In this document: positions 5,357 to 11,349 of the stretch, piece after piece
Position numbering within the stretch: position 1 is the first letter of the stretch
Layout: each line of letters starts with the position of its first letter
From: Clostridiales bacterium
GTDB lineage: Bacteria > Bacillota > Clostridia > Lachnospirales > Lachnospiraceae
Assembly (NCBI GenBank): GCA_019423835.1
Contig: JAHZAR010000077.1
Location: forward strand, 1 to 11,401
Reading direction: 5' to 3'
DNA length: 11,401 nt
The notes under the pieces: model-generated
The model's database searches: none
What the model was told of the DNA's origin: nothing
The model's input: the letters and a program-made list of their open reading frames with translations, nothing else
Program-made: the position numbers and the translations under genes

Positions 5357-5947
5357 ATGGCTGGCGGAAAACGGAAACAGCTTGTATGGCTGTTTTGCAT
5401 AAACCTGTTCATCAGTTCATTCACCTTTGGCGGCGGATATGTAGTAATTCCCATGATCCGCAAATATTTTGTCCAGAAAAAGAAATATCTTACCGAGGAA
5501 GAGGTTATGGAGCTGGCTGCCATCTCCCAGTCCTCCCCGGGCGCGATTGCTGTAAATCTCTCGGCTCTGGCCGGGTACAAGACAGCCGGAATGGCTGGAG
5601 CCGTCATAAGCTGTATCGCCGCTGTCCTCCCGGCTCTGGTAATTCTGTCTGTGATCTCTGCCTGGTATGCGGCATTCTCTCAAAATCAGCTGGTGGGTGC
5701 CGTGCTGAAAGGGATGGAGGCTGGTGTAGCCGCTTTGATCGTGGATTTGCTTATCGATATGGTACGGATGGTTCTGCAGGAAAAATCACTGCTTCTCACC
5801 GCTATGATCCCAGCCGCCTTCATCGGCAGCTTTTTCCTGAATATCAATGTGGCCGTTATCCTGATTCTCTGCTGTATTATCTGTATCGGAACCGTCTGGC
5901 TGAAAAAGCACTTCGGATACAGGCAGGAAAGCGGCACAGAAGATTAG
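5357..5947 (+). CDS. Chromate transporter half-subunit 1 (ChrA/CHR short form)
   Basis: A 196-aa inner-membrane protein of the chromate ion transporter (CHR) family, short single-domain form. The signature FGGGYVVIP is at residues 24-32, followed by LTEEEVMELAAISQSSPGAI (SQSSPGAIAVN at 57-67) and GYKTAGMAGAV. About six membrane segments are visible, including 83-105, 122-140, 147-160 and 163-182. Full-length ChrA is about 400 aa with two such halves; short forms are encoded in adjacent pairs and are thought to work together. Known family members export chromate by proton exchange, but in gut anaerobes the natural substrate may be another oxyanion such as sulfate. The start is chosen at 5357, with GAGGGG 7 bases upstream; an upstream extension reads through the promoter region and is rejected. 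The second half-gene begins 15 bases downstream. Confidence 0.9.
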   Translation: MAGGKRKQLVWLFCINLFISSFTFGGGYVVIPMIRKYFVQKKKYLTEEEVMELAAISQSSPGAIAVNLSALAGYKTAGMAGAVISCIAAVLPALVILSVISAWYAAFSQNQLVGAVLKGMEAGVAALIVDLLIDMVRMVLQEKSLLLTAMIPAAFIGSFFLNINVAVILILCCIICIGTVWLKKHFGYRQESGTED

Positions 5948-5962
5948 CTATTGGAGGATAAA

Positions 5963-6556
5963 ATGAATACGATATTAGAGCTTCTTGCAGATTTTCTTCA
6001 GATCGGACTGTTCAGCATAGGCGGCGGATATGCGGTTATCCCTCTCATCCAGGAGCATGTGGTTGTGGTCAGAGGCTGGCTTTCCCTTCAGGAATTTACA
6101 GACATAATCACCATTTCCCAGATGACGCCCGGTCCTTTAGCCGTCAATACCTCCACCTTCGTAGGGCTGCAGGTAGGCGGAATCCCAGGAGCCGTCACAG
6201 CGACTCTGGGATGCGTGTTTTCCGGCTTCGTGGTATCTCTGATACTCTGCCGTTTTTTTGACCGCTATAAAAAATCAGAATATGGACTGAGACTGTTGAG
6301 AGGGCTGAAGGCAGCATCCGTGGGACTGATCGTCTCAGCCGCCATGACACTGATCGCCATGGCCTTTTCCTGGACCGGAGAAAGTGTCGCCCAAAGCCCA
6401 GATCCATTTGCTAAAATTTCAAATATGCTTCAAAACCTGAACTGGATTGCAGCCGCTATTTTTGCATCCTCCCTGATCCTTGTACGAAAAGTACACTTAA
6501 ATCCAATCCTTGTGATGGGAATCTGCGGTCTTGTGGGCGCGGCAGTTTACCGATAG
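5963..6556 (+). CDS. Chromate transporter half-subunit 2 (ChrA/CHR short form)
   Basis: A 197-aa membrane protein, the second half of the CHR pair. IGGGYAVIP is at residues 19-27, then LSLQEFTDIITISQMTPGPL with SQMTPGPLAVN at 52-62 and FVGLQVGGIPGA. Membrane segments are near 76-98, 116-137, 161-175 and 180-195. It shares the same signatures as the gene before it but differs in detail (MTPGP against SSPGA), as expected of paralogous partners that form a heterodimer with opposite orientation. The start is ATG 5963, 5 bases after GGAGG; a TTG at 5951 would place that site inside the gene and is rejected. It is 15 bases after subunit 1, so the two are co-transcribed and probably translated in a balanced way under control of the divergent LysR protein. 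Confidence 0.9.
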   Translation: MNTILELLADFLQIGLFSIGGGYAVIPLIQEHVVVVRGWLSLQEFTDIITISQMTPGPLAVNTSTFVGLQVGGIPGAVTATLGCVFSGFVVSLILCRFFDRYKKSEYGLRLLRGLKAASVGLIVSAAMTLIAMAFSWTGESVAQSPDPFAKISNMLQNLNWIAAAIFASSLILVRKVHLNPILVMGICGLVGAAVYR

Positions 6557-6561
6557 ATATG

Positions 6562-6599
6562 GCTTCTGCCGGCATGAAGAGTACGGTGCCGGCAGAAGC
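6562..6599. terminator. 12-bp hairpin between convergent chr and dsdA genes
   Basis: GCTTCTGCCGGC pairs perfectly with GCCGGCAGAAGC across a 14-base loop, 5 bases after the chr stop codon. No T tract follows on either strand, so it is either a poorly efficient bidirectional terminator or a 3' end stabiliser for the converging messages. Confidence 0.5.
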
Positions 6600-6635
6600 T
6601 GAACAGGCAAAATGGTTCCTGTGCTCCACCGCCTT

Positions 6636-8066
6636 CTAGTCTGAAAAGGTTCCAAGGTACTCTTTTCTGATGTTATCCGGAACCAGGCTTCCCCCTGTCG
6701 CCCACACGATGTGGGCTGCTCTCTCCCTGTTCTTTCTGTATGCCTGGAGAAAGGACGGCAGCTCCCTCTCCTGGTTTTCCCGGCAGGCCTCTGCCATAGC
6801 TTCCAGAAGCTGAGGCCCCAAAAATCCCGCGCAGGCGCTGGGCTCCGCAAATATGCCTTCTGTTCTCCAGAGTGCCCTCATATAGTGGTACAGTCTGGAG
6901 TCCCTGACTGTAAAAATCCCATCCAGCATGGGTTCCATCACAGTTCCCACAAATCCAGACGGACGTCCGACAGCCAGCCCGTCGGCATGAGTCTTTCCCG
7001 AAAGCCCAATATCCTGCACACTGATTCTGCTGTGAAGTCCGGTAGCCATGCCTGCCAGCATGCAGGGCGACTGCACCGGTTCTGCAAAGAAGCAGTGCAC
7101 GAAATCACCGAAAAGCAGTTTCAGCCCAAAGGCAATTCCCCCCGGTGCTCCCCCTACCCCGCACGGCAGGTAGACAAACAGCGGATGATCCCTGTCTGGG
7201 TTCACCCCCTCGGCCAGGAGCTGGCGCTGCAGCCGTCCGGCTGCGGCTGCATACCCCAAAAACAGATTTCTGGAATTTTCATCATCTACAAAATAGCTGG
7301 ACGGATCGAGTTCGGAAAGCCTTCTTCCCTCCCTGACAGCCCCGCTGTAGTCGGAACTGTACTCCTTCACTGTCACTCCGTGTTTTCTCAAAAGCTCTTT
7401 TTTCCACGCCCTGGCATCGGACGACATATGAATGACCGTCTTATATCCCAGGGCAGCGCTCATAATTCCAATACTCAGTCCCAGGTTTCCCGTTGAACCG
7501 GCCTGAACTGTGTGCCGGCTGAAAAATTCCCGGCACCTCTCTGACAAAAGCTCCTCACTGGAATCCTCTTCTCTGAGAAGTCCTGCATTTTCAGCAATCT
7601 CCTCCGTGTGCTTTAAAATTTCATAGATGCCTCCCCGGGCTTTGACAGAACCCGCAATCGGAAGCTGGCTGTCCTCTTTCAGAAAAAGCCTGCCCTCAAA
7701 ACCTCCGCAGGGCAGTTTCCTTTCCCCGTCCGGCAGAAAGCAGGAAAAAGAACCGCCATTTCCCCTGTCTCTTTCCTTCATGAAATGCTCCATCCCCAAA
7801 ATAGGGACAAGGGGCGACTCAATGATTCCTCCCTCTTTTGCCGTCTCCGGGAAGCAGCGGGCAATCAGGGGACCAAAATATGACAGTCTTCTCTCTGCAT
7901 CCTCTATGTCCTCGCGTCCCAGAACCTTTCCCTGTCCGTCCTTAAAGCCTCTTTCCATTTCATCTGCCGGTTTCTTTTGGGGATTTGCCCAGAAAACTTC
8001 TCCGGCCCGTGCGGCCTCCCGGATCACTGGAATTTTAAATACCGTTGTCTCACCTTCTCTGTCCAT
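6636..8066 (-). CDS. dsdA: D-serine ammonia-lyase (D-serine dehydratase)
   Basis: A PLP enzyme that converts D-serine to pyruvate and ammonia in the cytosol, detoxifying D-serine or using it as carbon and nitrogen source. Hallmarks, numbered from the chosen start: GGIIES near 79-84, the PLP lysine K142 in PIAGSVKARGG, the phosphate-binding STGNLG at 191-196, MSSDARAWKKELL, the SYFVDDENS stretch near 257-265, PCGVGGAPGG at 301-310, FFAEPVQSPCML and DGLAVGRPSGFVG. Compared with the E. coli enzyme (442 aa) it has an insertion of about 20 residues before LFLKEDSQ. The start at 8066 is preferred because GAGGGAG lies 8 bases before it; an in-frame ATG at 8096 adds ten residues (486 aa) but has a poorer site. 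No LysR-type dsdC or transporter dsdX is adjacent; the gene has its own promoter. Confidence 0.95.
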   Translation of the reverse strand: MDREGETTVFKIPVIREAARAGEVFWANPQKKPADEMERGFKDGQGKVLGREDIEDAERRLSYFGPLIARCFPETAKEGGIIESPLVPILGMEHFMKERDRGNGGSFSCFLPDGERKLPCGGFEGRLFLKEDSQLPIAGSVKARGGIYEILKHTEEIAENAGLLREEDSSEELLSERCREFFSRHTVQAGSTGNLGLSIGIMSAALGYKTVIHMSSDARAWKKELLRKHGVTVKEYSSDYSGAVREGRRLSELDPSSYFVDDENSRNLFLGYAAAAGRLQRQLLAEGVNPDRDHPLFVYLPCGVGGAPGGIAFGLKLLFGDFVHCFFAEPVQSPCMLAGMATGLHSRISVQDIGLSGKTHADGLAVGRPSGFVGTVMEPMLDGIFTVRDSRLYHYMRALWRTEGIFAEPSACAGFLGPQLLEAMAEACRENQERELPSFLQAYRKNRERAAHIVWATGGSLVPDNIRKEYLGTFSD

Positions 8067-8172
8067 GGCTGTTCTCCCTCTATTTGCTCCCTCCATATCG
8101 AGTTATCTTTCCGTATCAAACTGCTCCGGAACCCACTGCCCCCCTGTTTGGCAGGGAAAGCACTCTCCCGCT

Positions 8173-8201
8173 ATTTTATCATACAGCCCAATGCGGTTCA
8201 A
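8173..8201 (-). promoter_or_regulatory. dsdA promoter
   Basis: On the minus strand TTGAAC (8201-8196) and TAAAAT (8178-8173) are 17 bases apart. Transcription would start near 8166, about 100 bases before the chosen dsdA start. Confidence 0.5.
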
Positions 8202-8252
8202 CAAGAAGCACGGAGCGCCGGCAGGATCCCCTCCATAGCCTCCCGGACTGTT

Positions 8253-8381
8253 ATGCGGAGTATGGAAAATCAGCGGCTTAAAACTGTTTTGTTCGGATCA
8301 AATGGCGGAAGTGCCGCAAAGTTTGCTGTCAGAAACATGAAAGATGTGTTCAGAACCCCCTTATCAGACGTTCTGGCATAA
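8253..8381 (+). CDS. Doubtful small ORF upstream of dsdA, divergent
   Basis: A 42-codon ORF (or 39 from the second ATG at 8262, MENQRLKTVL...) that reads LFGSNGGSAAKFAVRNMKD in its middle and ends SDVLA. Its codons and residue mix look protein-like, and an 8-bp hairpin follows its stop by 20 bases. Against it, no ribosome binding site stands at a proper distance (GGAG directly abuts the second ATG) and no plus-strand promoter is seen. It may be a gene remnant or a true small protein. Confidence 0.2.
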   Translation: MRSMENQRLKTVLFGSNGGSAAKFAVRNMKDVFRTPLSDVLA

Positions 8382-8401
8382 AAGGTCCTGAAATGAGGAG
8401 G

Positions 8402-8427
8402 AGCCGGACAGCTCTGGCCGTCCGGCT
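8402..8427 (+). terminator. Terminator-like hairpin
   Basis: AGCCGGAC pairs perfectly with GTCCGGCT around a 10-base loop, followed by the weak T stretch TTATTAT. If active it would end a plus-strand transcript from the small ORF region. Confidence 0.35.
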
Positions 8428-8515
8428 TATTATGAAAAAAATATTACTCTCTTGTCGAGATGTATCTGGTTTCTACTGTTTTAGTATAGGTATGATTTAT
8501 GTACCTGATTTGTAG

Positions 8516-8531
8516 ATTTTGTAAACAAAAT
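8516..8531. other. Perfect A/T-rich dyad
   Basis: ATTTTGT-AA-ACAAAAT is a perfect 7-2-7 inverted repeat in the gene-free region, operator-like in form. No adjacent gene start explains it. Confidence 0.3.
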
Positions 8532-8616
8532 TTGAACGAACCGTAATCAATTTATGAATAACTGGTGAGACCCGCCGCAGCTCCTCTGTTTTGCCCCTCT
8601 GTCAGAACTTTATTAT

Positions 8617-8651
8617 GCGGGAGAGAAAAAAGGAACTTTTTGCCCTCCCGC
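8617..8651. repeat. Hairpin with 7-bp G/C stem and inner A/T stem
   Basis: GCGGGAG (8617-8623) pairs with CTCCCGC (8645-8651), and inside AAAAA pairs with TTTTT around AGGAAC. Read on either strand it forms a compact 35-nt hairpin. It lies just beyond the T tract of the likely terminator of the cysteine-rich gene. Confidence 0.4.
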
Positions 8652-8654
8652 CAG

Positions 8655-8696
8655 AAAAAATCAGTTGGAACTGTCCGCCCCGGAACTACGGGGCGG
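8655..8696 (-). terminator. Likely terminator of the cysteine-rich gene
   Basis: On the minus strand the stem CCGCCCCG/CGGGGCGG (8696-8675, loop of 6) is followed by a small CAGT/ACTG hairpin and then six T (8660-8655). This is a reasonable minus-strand intrinsic terminator about 175 bases after the stop codon of the cysteine-rich gene. Confidence 0.45.
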
Positions 8697-8870
8697 GGCC
8701 GTGAGCGATGGCAGCCTCGACAGTGCAATTCACTGTTTCTGTTTCTCTGTTTCCATATATGATTTCTGTATTTTGATATTTTCCTTTATACTTTTCCTGC
8801 ACGCGGCATTCGTATCCTCTTCAGCTTCTGCAGATTTTCCCGTCCGGAGCTGAATCAAACGCCGGTTCGT

Positions 8871-9218
8871 CTAATAATAGCTTCCTGACACAGAAGCGTC
8901 AAAGAAAGAGGAAGCGGCTGTACCGGAGCTGCACCCACAGCCACTGGTGGAGTTAGACCCGCTGAGAGGCATCACACAGTTGGCAATTCCTGCATCAAAA
9001 CCGTTCTGATAGCCTGCGGAATAACCGTCATTGAACCCATTCCTGTAGTCGGAATTTCCGCAGCGGCAGGAGTTGGAGTTTCCGCAGCAGGAGTTGGAAT
9101 TTCCGCAGCAGGAATTAGAGCTTCCGCTGTCATCGCAGCAGGTTGTAAAACAATGGCAGCACCTTCTTCTGCACCCTGAATTGCATCCGCAGTTATTACA
9201 TCTTCTAAAACAACACAT
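8871..9218 (-). CDS. Cysteine-rich repeat protein of unknown function
   Basis: A 115-aa protein with 20 cysteines. Residues 1-28 are packed with Cys and Arg (MCCFRRCNNCGC, CRRRCCHC, TTCC). Residues 35-56 consist of repeated GNSNSCC units, residues 58-77 are a Gly/aromatic repeat (NGF-DGY-AGY-NGF-DAG), and the end is Ser/Gly rich with CGC (94-96) and two final tyrosines. There is no signal peptide and no membrane segment. AAGGAG lies 9 bases before the ATG, so translation is well supported. The composition suits a metal-binding or disulfide/cross-linked structural protein; spore-coat-like proteins of clostridia can look like this, and a modified-peptide precursor is a less likely alternative. 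No family can be named. It is divergent from the macro-domain gene, 99 bases apart, and has its own promoter and terminator. Confidence 0.8.
   Translation of the reverse strand: MCCFRRCNNCGCNSGCRRRCCHCFTTCCDDSGSSNSCCGNSNSCCGNSNSCRCGNSDYRNGFNDGYSAGYQNGFDAGIANCVMPLSGSNSTSGCGCSSGTAASSFFDASVSGSYY
9048..9131. repeat. 21-bp tandem repeat inside the cysteine-rich gene
   Basis: Two adjacent 21-base units (9069-9089 and 9090-9110, plus-strand form GGAGTTGGA[G/A]TTTCCGCAGCA) differ at one position. Degenerate copies flank them at 9048-9068 and 9111-9131. The unit encodes GNSNSCC and keeps frame, so copy number can change without disrupting the gene. Confidence 0.8.
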
Positions 9219-9248
9219 ATTTAATATCTCCTTGATTTATTTCCATTT

Positions 9249-9276
9249 ATAATATATGGTATGTACAGAAGGACAA
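9249..9276 (-). promoter_or_regulatory. Promoter of the cysteine-rich gene
   Basis: On the minus strand TTGTCC (9276-9271) and TATTAT (9254-9249) are 16 bases apart, about 30 bases before the start codon. The plus strand of the same segment (TTGATT at about 9235, TATGGT at about 9258) may serve the macro-domain gene, so the two promoters would overlap; that one is weaker. Confidence 0.4.
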
Positions 9277-9317
9277 TAGGTTCCTTGATTTTTGGAAATG
9301 CTTAAAGGAGGCTGACC

Positions 9318-9830
9318 ATGGGATTCAAAATAATTTCGGGTGATATTACAGAATGCTGTACAGATGCCATTGTCAATGCAGCCAATACCTCTCTGCTCGG
9401 CGGCGGCGGGGTGGATGGAGCCATACACCGGGCGGCAGGACCGGAACTCCTCGATGAGTGCAGGACTCTTCACGGCTGCCGGACGGGAAAAGCAAAAATC
9501 ACAAAGGGATATCGGCTTCCCGCAAAATATGTCATTCACACTCCAGGCCCCTTCTGGAGCGGAGGAACGCACGGAGAGGAAGAGCTTCTGGCCTCCTGCT
9601 ACAGAAGCTGCCTGGAGCTGGCTGCAGCCCACGGCCTTTCTTCCATCGCTTTCCCCTCCATCAGCACCGGAATCTACCGTTTTCCTCTTGAGAGGGCTGC
9701 ACGGATTGCCGTTTCCGTGATCCTGGACTTTCTCAAAGAAAACTCGTCACTCCGTGAGGTTCTCATGGTCTGCTTTGATGCGCATACCCGCCAGGCATAT
9801 GAACAGGCTCTGCGGGAACTGGAAAATTAA
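9318..9830 (+). CDS. Macro-domain ADP-ribose hydrolase (YmdB-like)
   Basis: A 170-aa single-domain macro protein. It binds ADP-ribose and, in the YmdB/MacroD-like class, hydrolyses O-acetyl-ADP-ribose or removes mono-ADP-ribose from proteins. Visible are SGDIT (7-11), IVNAANTSLLGGGGVDGAIH (18-37, with the NAAN and GGGGVDGAI signatures and the catalytic Asn/Asp), CRTGKAKITKGYRLP, YVIHTPGPFW and the phosphate loop SISTGIYRFP (114-123). Length is typical. AAAGGAGG 7 bases before the ATG gives strong initiation. The 80-aa gene follows 21 bases downstream, so they are probably one operon. No ADP-ribosyltransferase, sirtuin or DarT-like toxin gene is visible in the window, so its target is unknown. 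Confidence 0.94.
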   Translation: MGFKIISGDITECCTDAIVNAANTSLLGGGGVDGAIHRAAGPELLDECRTLHGCRTGKAKITKGYRLPAKYVIHTPGPFWSGGTHGEEELLASCYRSCLELAAAHGLSSIAFPSISTGIYRFPLERAARIAVSVILDFLKENSSLREVLMVCFDAHTRQAYEQALRELEN

Positions 9831-9851
9831 CTGTCTAAGGAGAAATCATCT

Positions 9852-10094
9852 ATGTTTCATGTGGAAGCTATCATATGCTCTGAAAATGGTATCTGGACTG
9901 TCAGGGCCTGCTGTCCCACCGCTCAGAAGGCTGAATCTGTCCGGGCAGGCTTTTTAGGCCCTGTGCGCCAGATCAATATGTTTGCCGATCTCTATCGGGA
10001 AGGTAAGGAACTTGTAATAGAAGGGCCGAACAGAGAAACTGTAGAAAAAATTGCAGATATTTTAAATCACGCTGTCTGGGAACAGGAAGATTAG
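9852..10094 (+). CDS. 80-aa protein of unknown function, macro-domain operon
   Basis: A small soluble protein, MFHVEAIICSENG at the start, with predicted strands in the first 25 residues (VEAIICS, IWTVRAC), a middle AGFLGPVRQINMFADLY, a strand KELVIEGP and a C-terminal helix (ETVEKIADILNHAV). It has cysteines at 9, 20 and 21. There is no membrane segment or signal peptide. AAGGAG lies about 9 bases upstream of the ATG, and it begins 21 bases after the macro-domain gene, so co-transcription and a related role (partner, substrate or regulator of the macro protein) are plausible but unproven. I recognise no family. No clear terminator follows; the 236 bases to tRNA-Val hold only short imperfect stems and the tRNA promoter. 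Confidence 0.75.
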   Translation: MFHVEAIICSENGIWTVRACCPTAQKAESVRAGFLGPVRQINMFADLYREGKELVIEGPNRETVEKIADILNHAVWEQED

Positions 10095-10293
10095 CATGCA
10101 AGACAGGCGTTTGGGGAATCCCTTTCCAGACTGCTCCCCAGACATTCCTAAAAATTCTGCAGCAGCGGATTCAAAATAGGCAGGTTTCCGGCCTTCCGGG
10201 CTTTCCACCAGGAAGGAGCGGGTATACAAATCGCCGAAAGAATAGTTAAAAAGGATAAATTTTCTATGTAGCAGAAAAATTTTTATGAAATTC

Positions 10294-10321
10294 TTGCTTT
10301 TTTTTGCATTAGTGCTATAAT
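10294..10321 (+). promoter_or_regulatory. tRNA-Val promoter
   Basis: TTGCTT (10294-10299) and TATAAT (10316-10321) with a 16-base spacer and TGC just before the -10 (extended -10), ending 9 bases before the tRNA. Confidence 0.65.
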
Positions 10322-10330
10322 AAAAGACAT

Positions 10331-10404
10331 GGAAGCATAGCTCAGCCGGGATGAGCGTTCGCCTCACACGCGAGAGGTCATGGGTTCGAGCCCCATTGCT
10401 TCCA
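10331..10404 (+). tRNA. tRNA-Val (anticodon CAC)
   Basis: Acceptor arm GGAAGCA pairs with TGCTTCC, discriminator A at 10404. The anticodon stem TTCGC/GCGAG encloses CTCACAC, giving CAC for valine GTG codons. T arm ATGGG-TTCGAGC-CCCAT, D arm GCTC/GAGC. CCA is not encoded; six T follow directly and may help termination. In the next 250 bases I see only a TTCAG/CTGAA hairpin at 10505-10519 and a CAGG/CCTG stem at 10526-10536 before a T-rich stretch. Confidence 0.95.
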
Positions 10405-10658
10405 TTTTTTGCGCCAGAAAAATCCGGTTTTCGTCACTTCTGCTTTTCTTTCGCCAGCATAAACATCAGAAAAATTTTCGTTAAGGCCAGAGTGTCAGCC
10501 AGCATTCAGACAAACTGAAAAAGCCCAGGCGGCCTGTAAAAATTTCTTTTTTCCTCTTAATCTTCATATTTTTCTTCATTCTGCTCATACTATTCCTGAA
10601 CGCGTCACAGCAGACGCTTCACAGATACAGACAACCACTGAGAATAAGGAGCATATGT

Positions 10659-10901
10659 ATGAAGCAGGCTAGAAGTACAAAGGCTGTGAGAACCATTCCT
10701 AAAGGAGCATATGAGTGCGGGACTACCTCCGACGAGCTCATGAACGGAGACCCCAGAAACAGCGAACATCCGGGGCTGGATTTACAGGGCAACGGCTATT
10801 ACAGCGGCAGTAAACCGGCGCAGGATGACTCTGCTGCTGTGAAAAGTTCCGACTTTTCCGGCCGTGTAAAGGGTAAGCCTCAGACTGGAGGCCCTGTTTA
10901 G
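10659..10901 (+). CDS. 80-aa hydrophilic protein of unknown function
   Basis: A small, polar protein without membrane segments: a basic start (MKQARSTKAVRTIPKGAYECG), a Ser/Asp/Gly/Asn-rich middle (DELMNGDPRNSEHPG, QGNGYYSGSKP) and a basic, Gly/Pro-rich end (GRVKGKPQTGGPV). It has one cysteine and is probably largely disordered. AAGGAG lies 7 bases before the chosen ATG; another ATG lies just upstream (10654) but out of frame. No promoter is clear, and no neighbour shares its strand. A long hairpin starts 25 bases after its stop and may mark its 3' end. I recognise no family; a spore-associated small protein is a possibility given the CotJC remnant nearby, but that is speculation. Confidence 0.6.
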   Translation: MKQARSTKAVRTIPKGAYECGTTSDELMNGDPRNSEHPGLDLQGNGYYSGSKPAQDDSAAVKSSDFSGRVKGKPQTGGPV

Positions 10902-10925
10902 AAACCGTTTTTCCTGCCCCGTTTG

Positions 10926-10990
10926 GCTGCCGCCTGGCGTTTCAGACAGATGTTCTGTATTGACAGAAACTCTGCCTGATCGGCGGCAGC
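10926..10990. other. 65-nt long multi-stem hairpin
   Basis: Outer stem GCTGCCGCC (10926-10934) with GGCGGCAGC (10982-10990), perfect 9 bp; middle stem CAGACAGA (10943-10950) with TCTGCCTG (10971-10978), 7 of 8; inner stem TTCTGT (10953-10958) with ACAGAA (10963-10968) and a 4-base loop. It lies downstream of the 80-aa gene and of the convergent CotJC remnant. No T tract follows on either strand. Confidence 0.45.
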
Positions 10991-11091
10991 TTCTCCGAGT
11001 CCTACCTGCCCCTTCTGATTTCCTTTGCCTCTTTTCTCCCTGTTATCGCCTTTCTGCTGTCTTCCTTCCGCACTCCTTCTCTTCTGTTTTC

Positions 11092-11349
11092 TTAATTCTT
11101 GTCAAATTCAGGATTGAACGCATAGAAATTCTTTCTGTCCAGATGATCCTGCACATTTCTCAGAGCTTCACCGAAACGCTGGAAATGAACAATTTCCCTT
11201 TCTCTCAGATAGCGGATGGGATCACATACCTCCGGATCTCTTACCACCCTCAGAATATTATCATAGGTGGTGCGGGCTTTCTGCTCTGCTGCAACTGTGA
11301 AAGAACAACATATCATGTAGAACAGATAGGACAAGCTGCTTTCACACAC
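11092..11349 (-). pseudogene. cotJC: C-terminal remnant of CotJC / manganese catalase family
   Basis: Residues from AAEQKARTTYDNI to the end (NFYAFNPEFDKN; about 11292 down to 11092) match the C-terminal region of spore-coat protein CotJC and manganese catalases. They include the metal-ligand glutamate in AAEQKAR and the histidine in REREIVHFQRFGEAL. Real family proteins are about 190-270 aa and need an N-terminal half with the other three ligands (two Glu, one His). Here the homology stops abruptly; before it the frame reads unrelated residues (SLSYLFYMICCSFTV) and stays open to the right window edge without family similarity. The apparent start codon is GTG with no ribosome binding site. 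I therefore read it as a truncated remnant, though a displaced N-terminal part beyond the edge cannot be excluded. Confidence 0.55.

Larger units (their letters stand above)
8067..8870. other. Long region without a convincing gene
   Basis: About 800 bases separate dsdA from the cysteine-rich gene. It holds the dsdA promoter, a doubtful 39-42 aa ORF, four inverted repeats described separately, and an A/T-rich stretch (8428-8560). Longer ORFs here are antisense to dsdA at their 5' ends, lack ribosome binding sites and read as low-complexity Pro/Ser/Leu translations. No tRNA or known RNA family is recognisable. Confidence 0.6.

Noticed and set aside
6562..6599. REP-like or mobile palindrome
   Set aside because: Placed directly between two convergent gene ends and seen only once in the window, it is better explained as a transcript-end hairpin.
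7627..8238. Long plus-strand ORFs opposite the 5' part of dsdA
   Set aside because: Pro/Ser/Leu-rich shadow translations of the dsdA reverse strand.
9318..10094. DarTG-like toxin-antitoxin system
   Set aside because: The macro domain is single-domain and YmdB-like, and the 80-aa partner is too short and lacks ADP-ribosyltransferase motifs.
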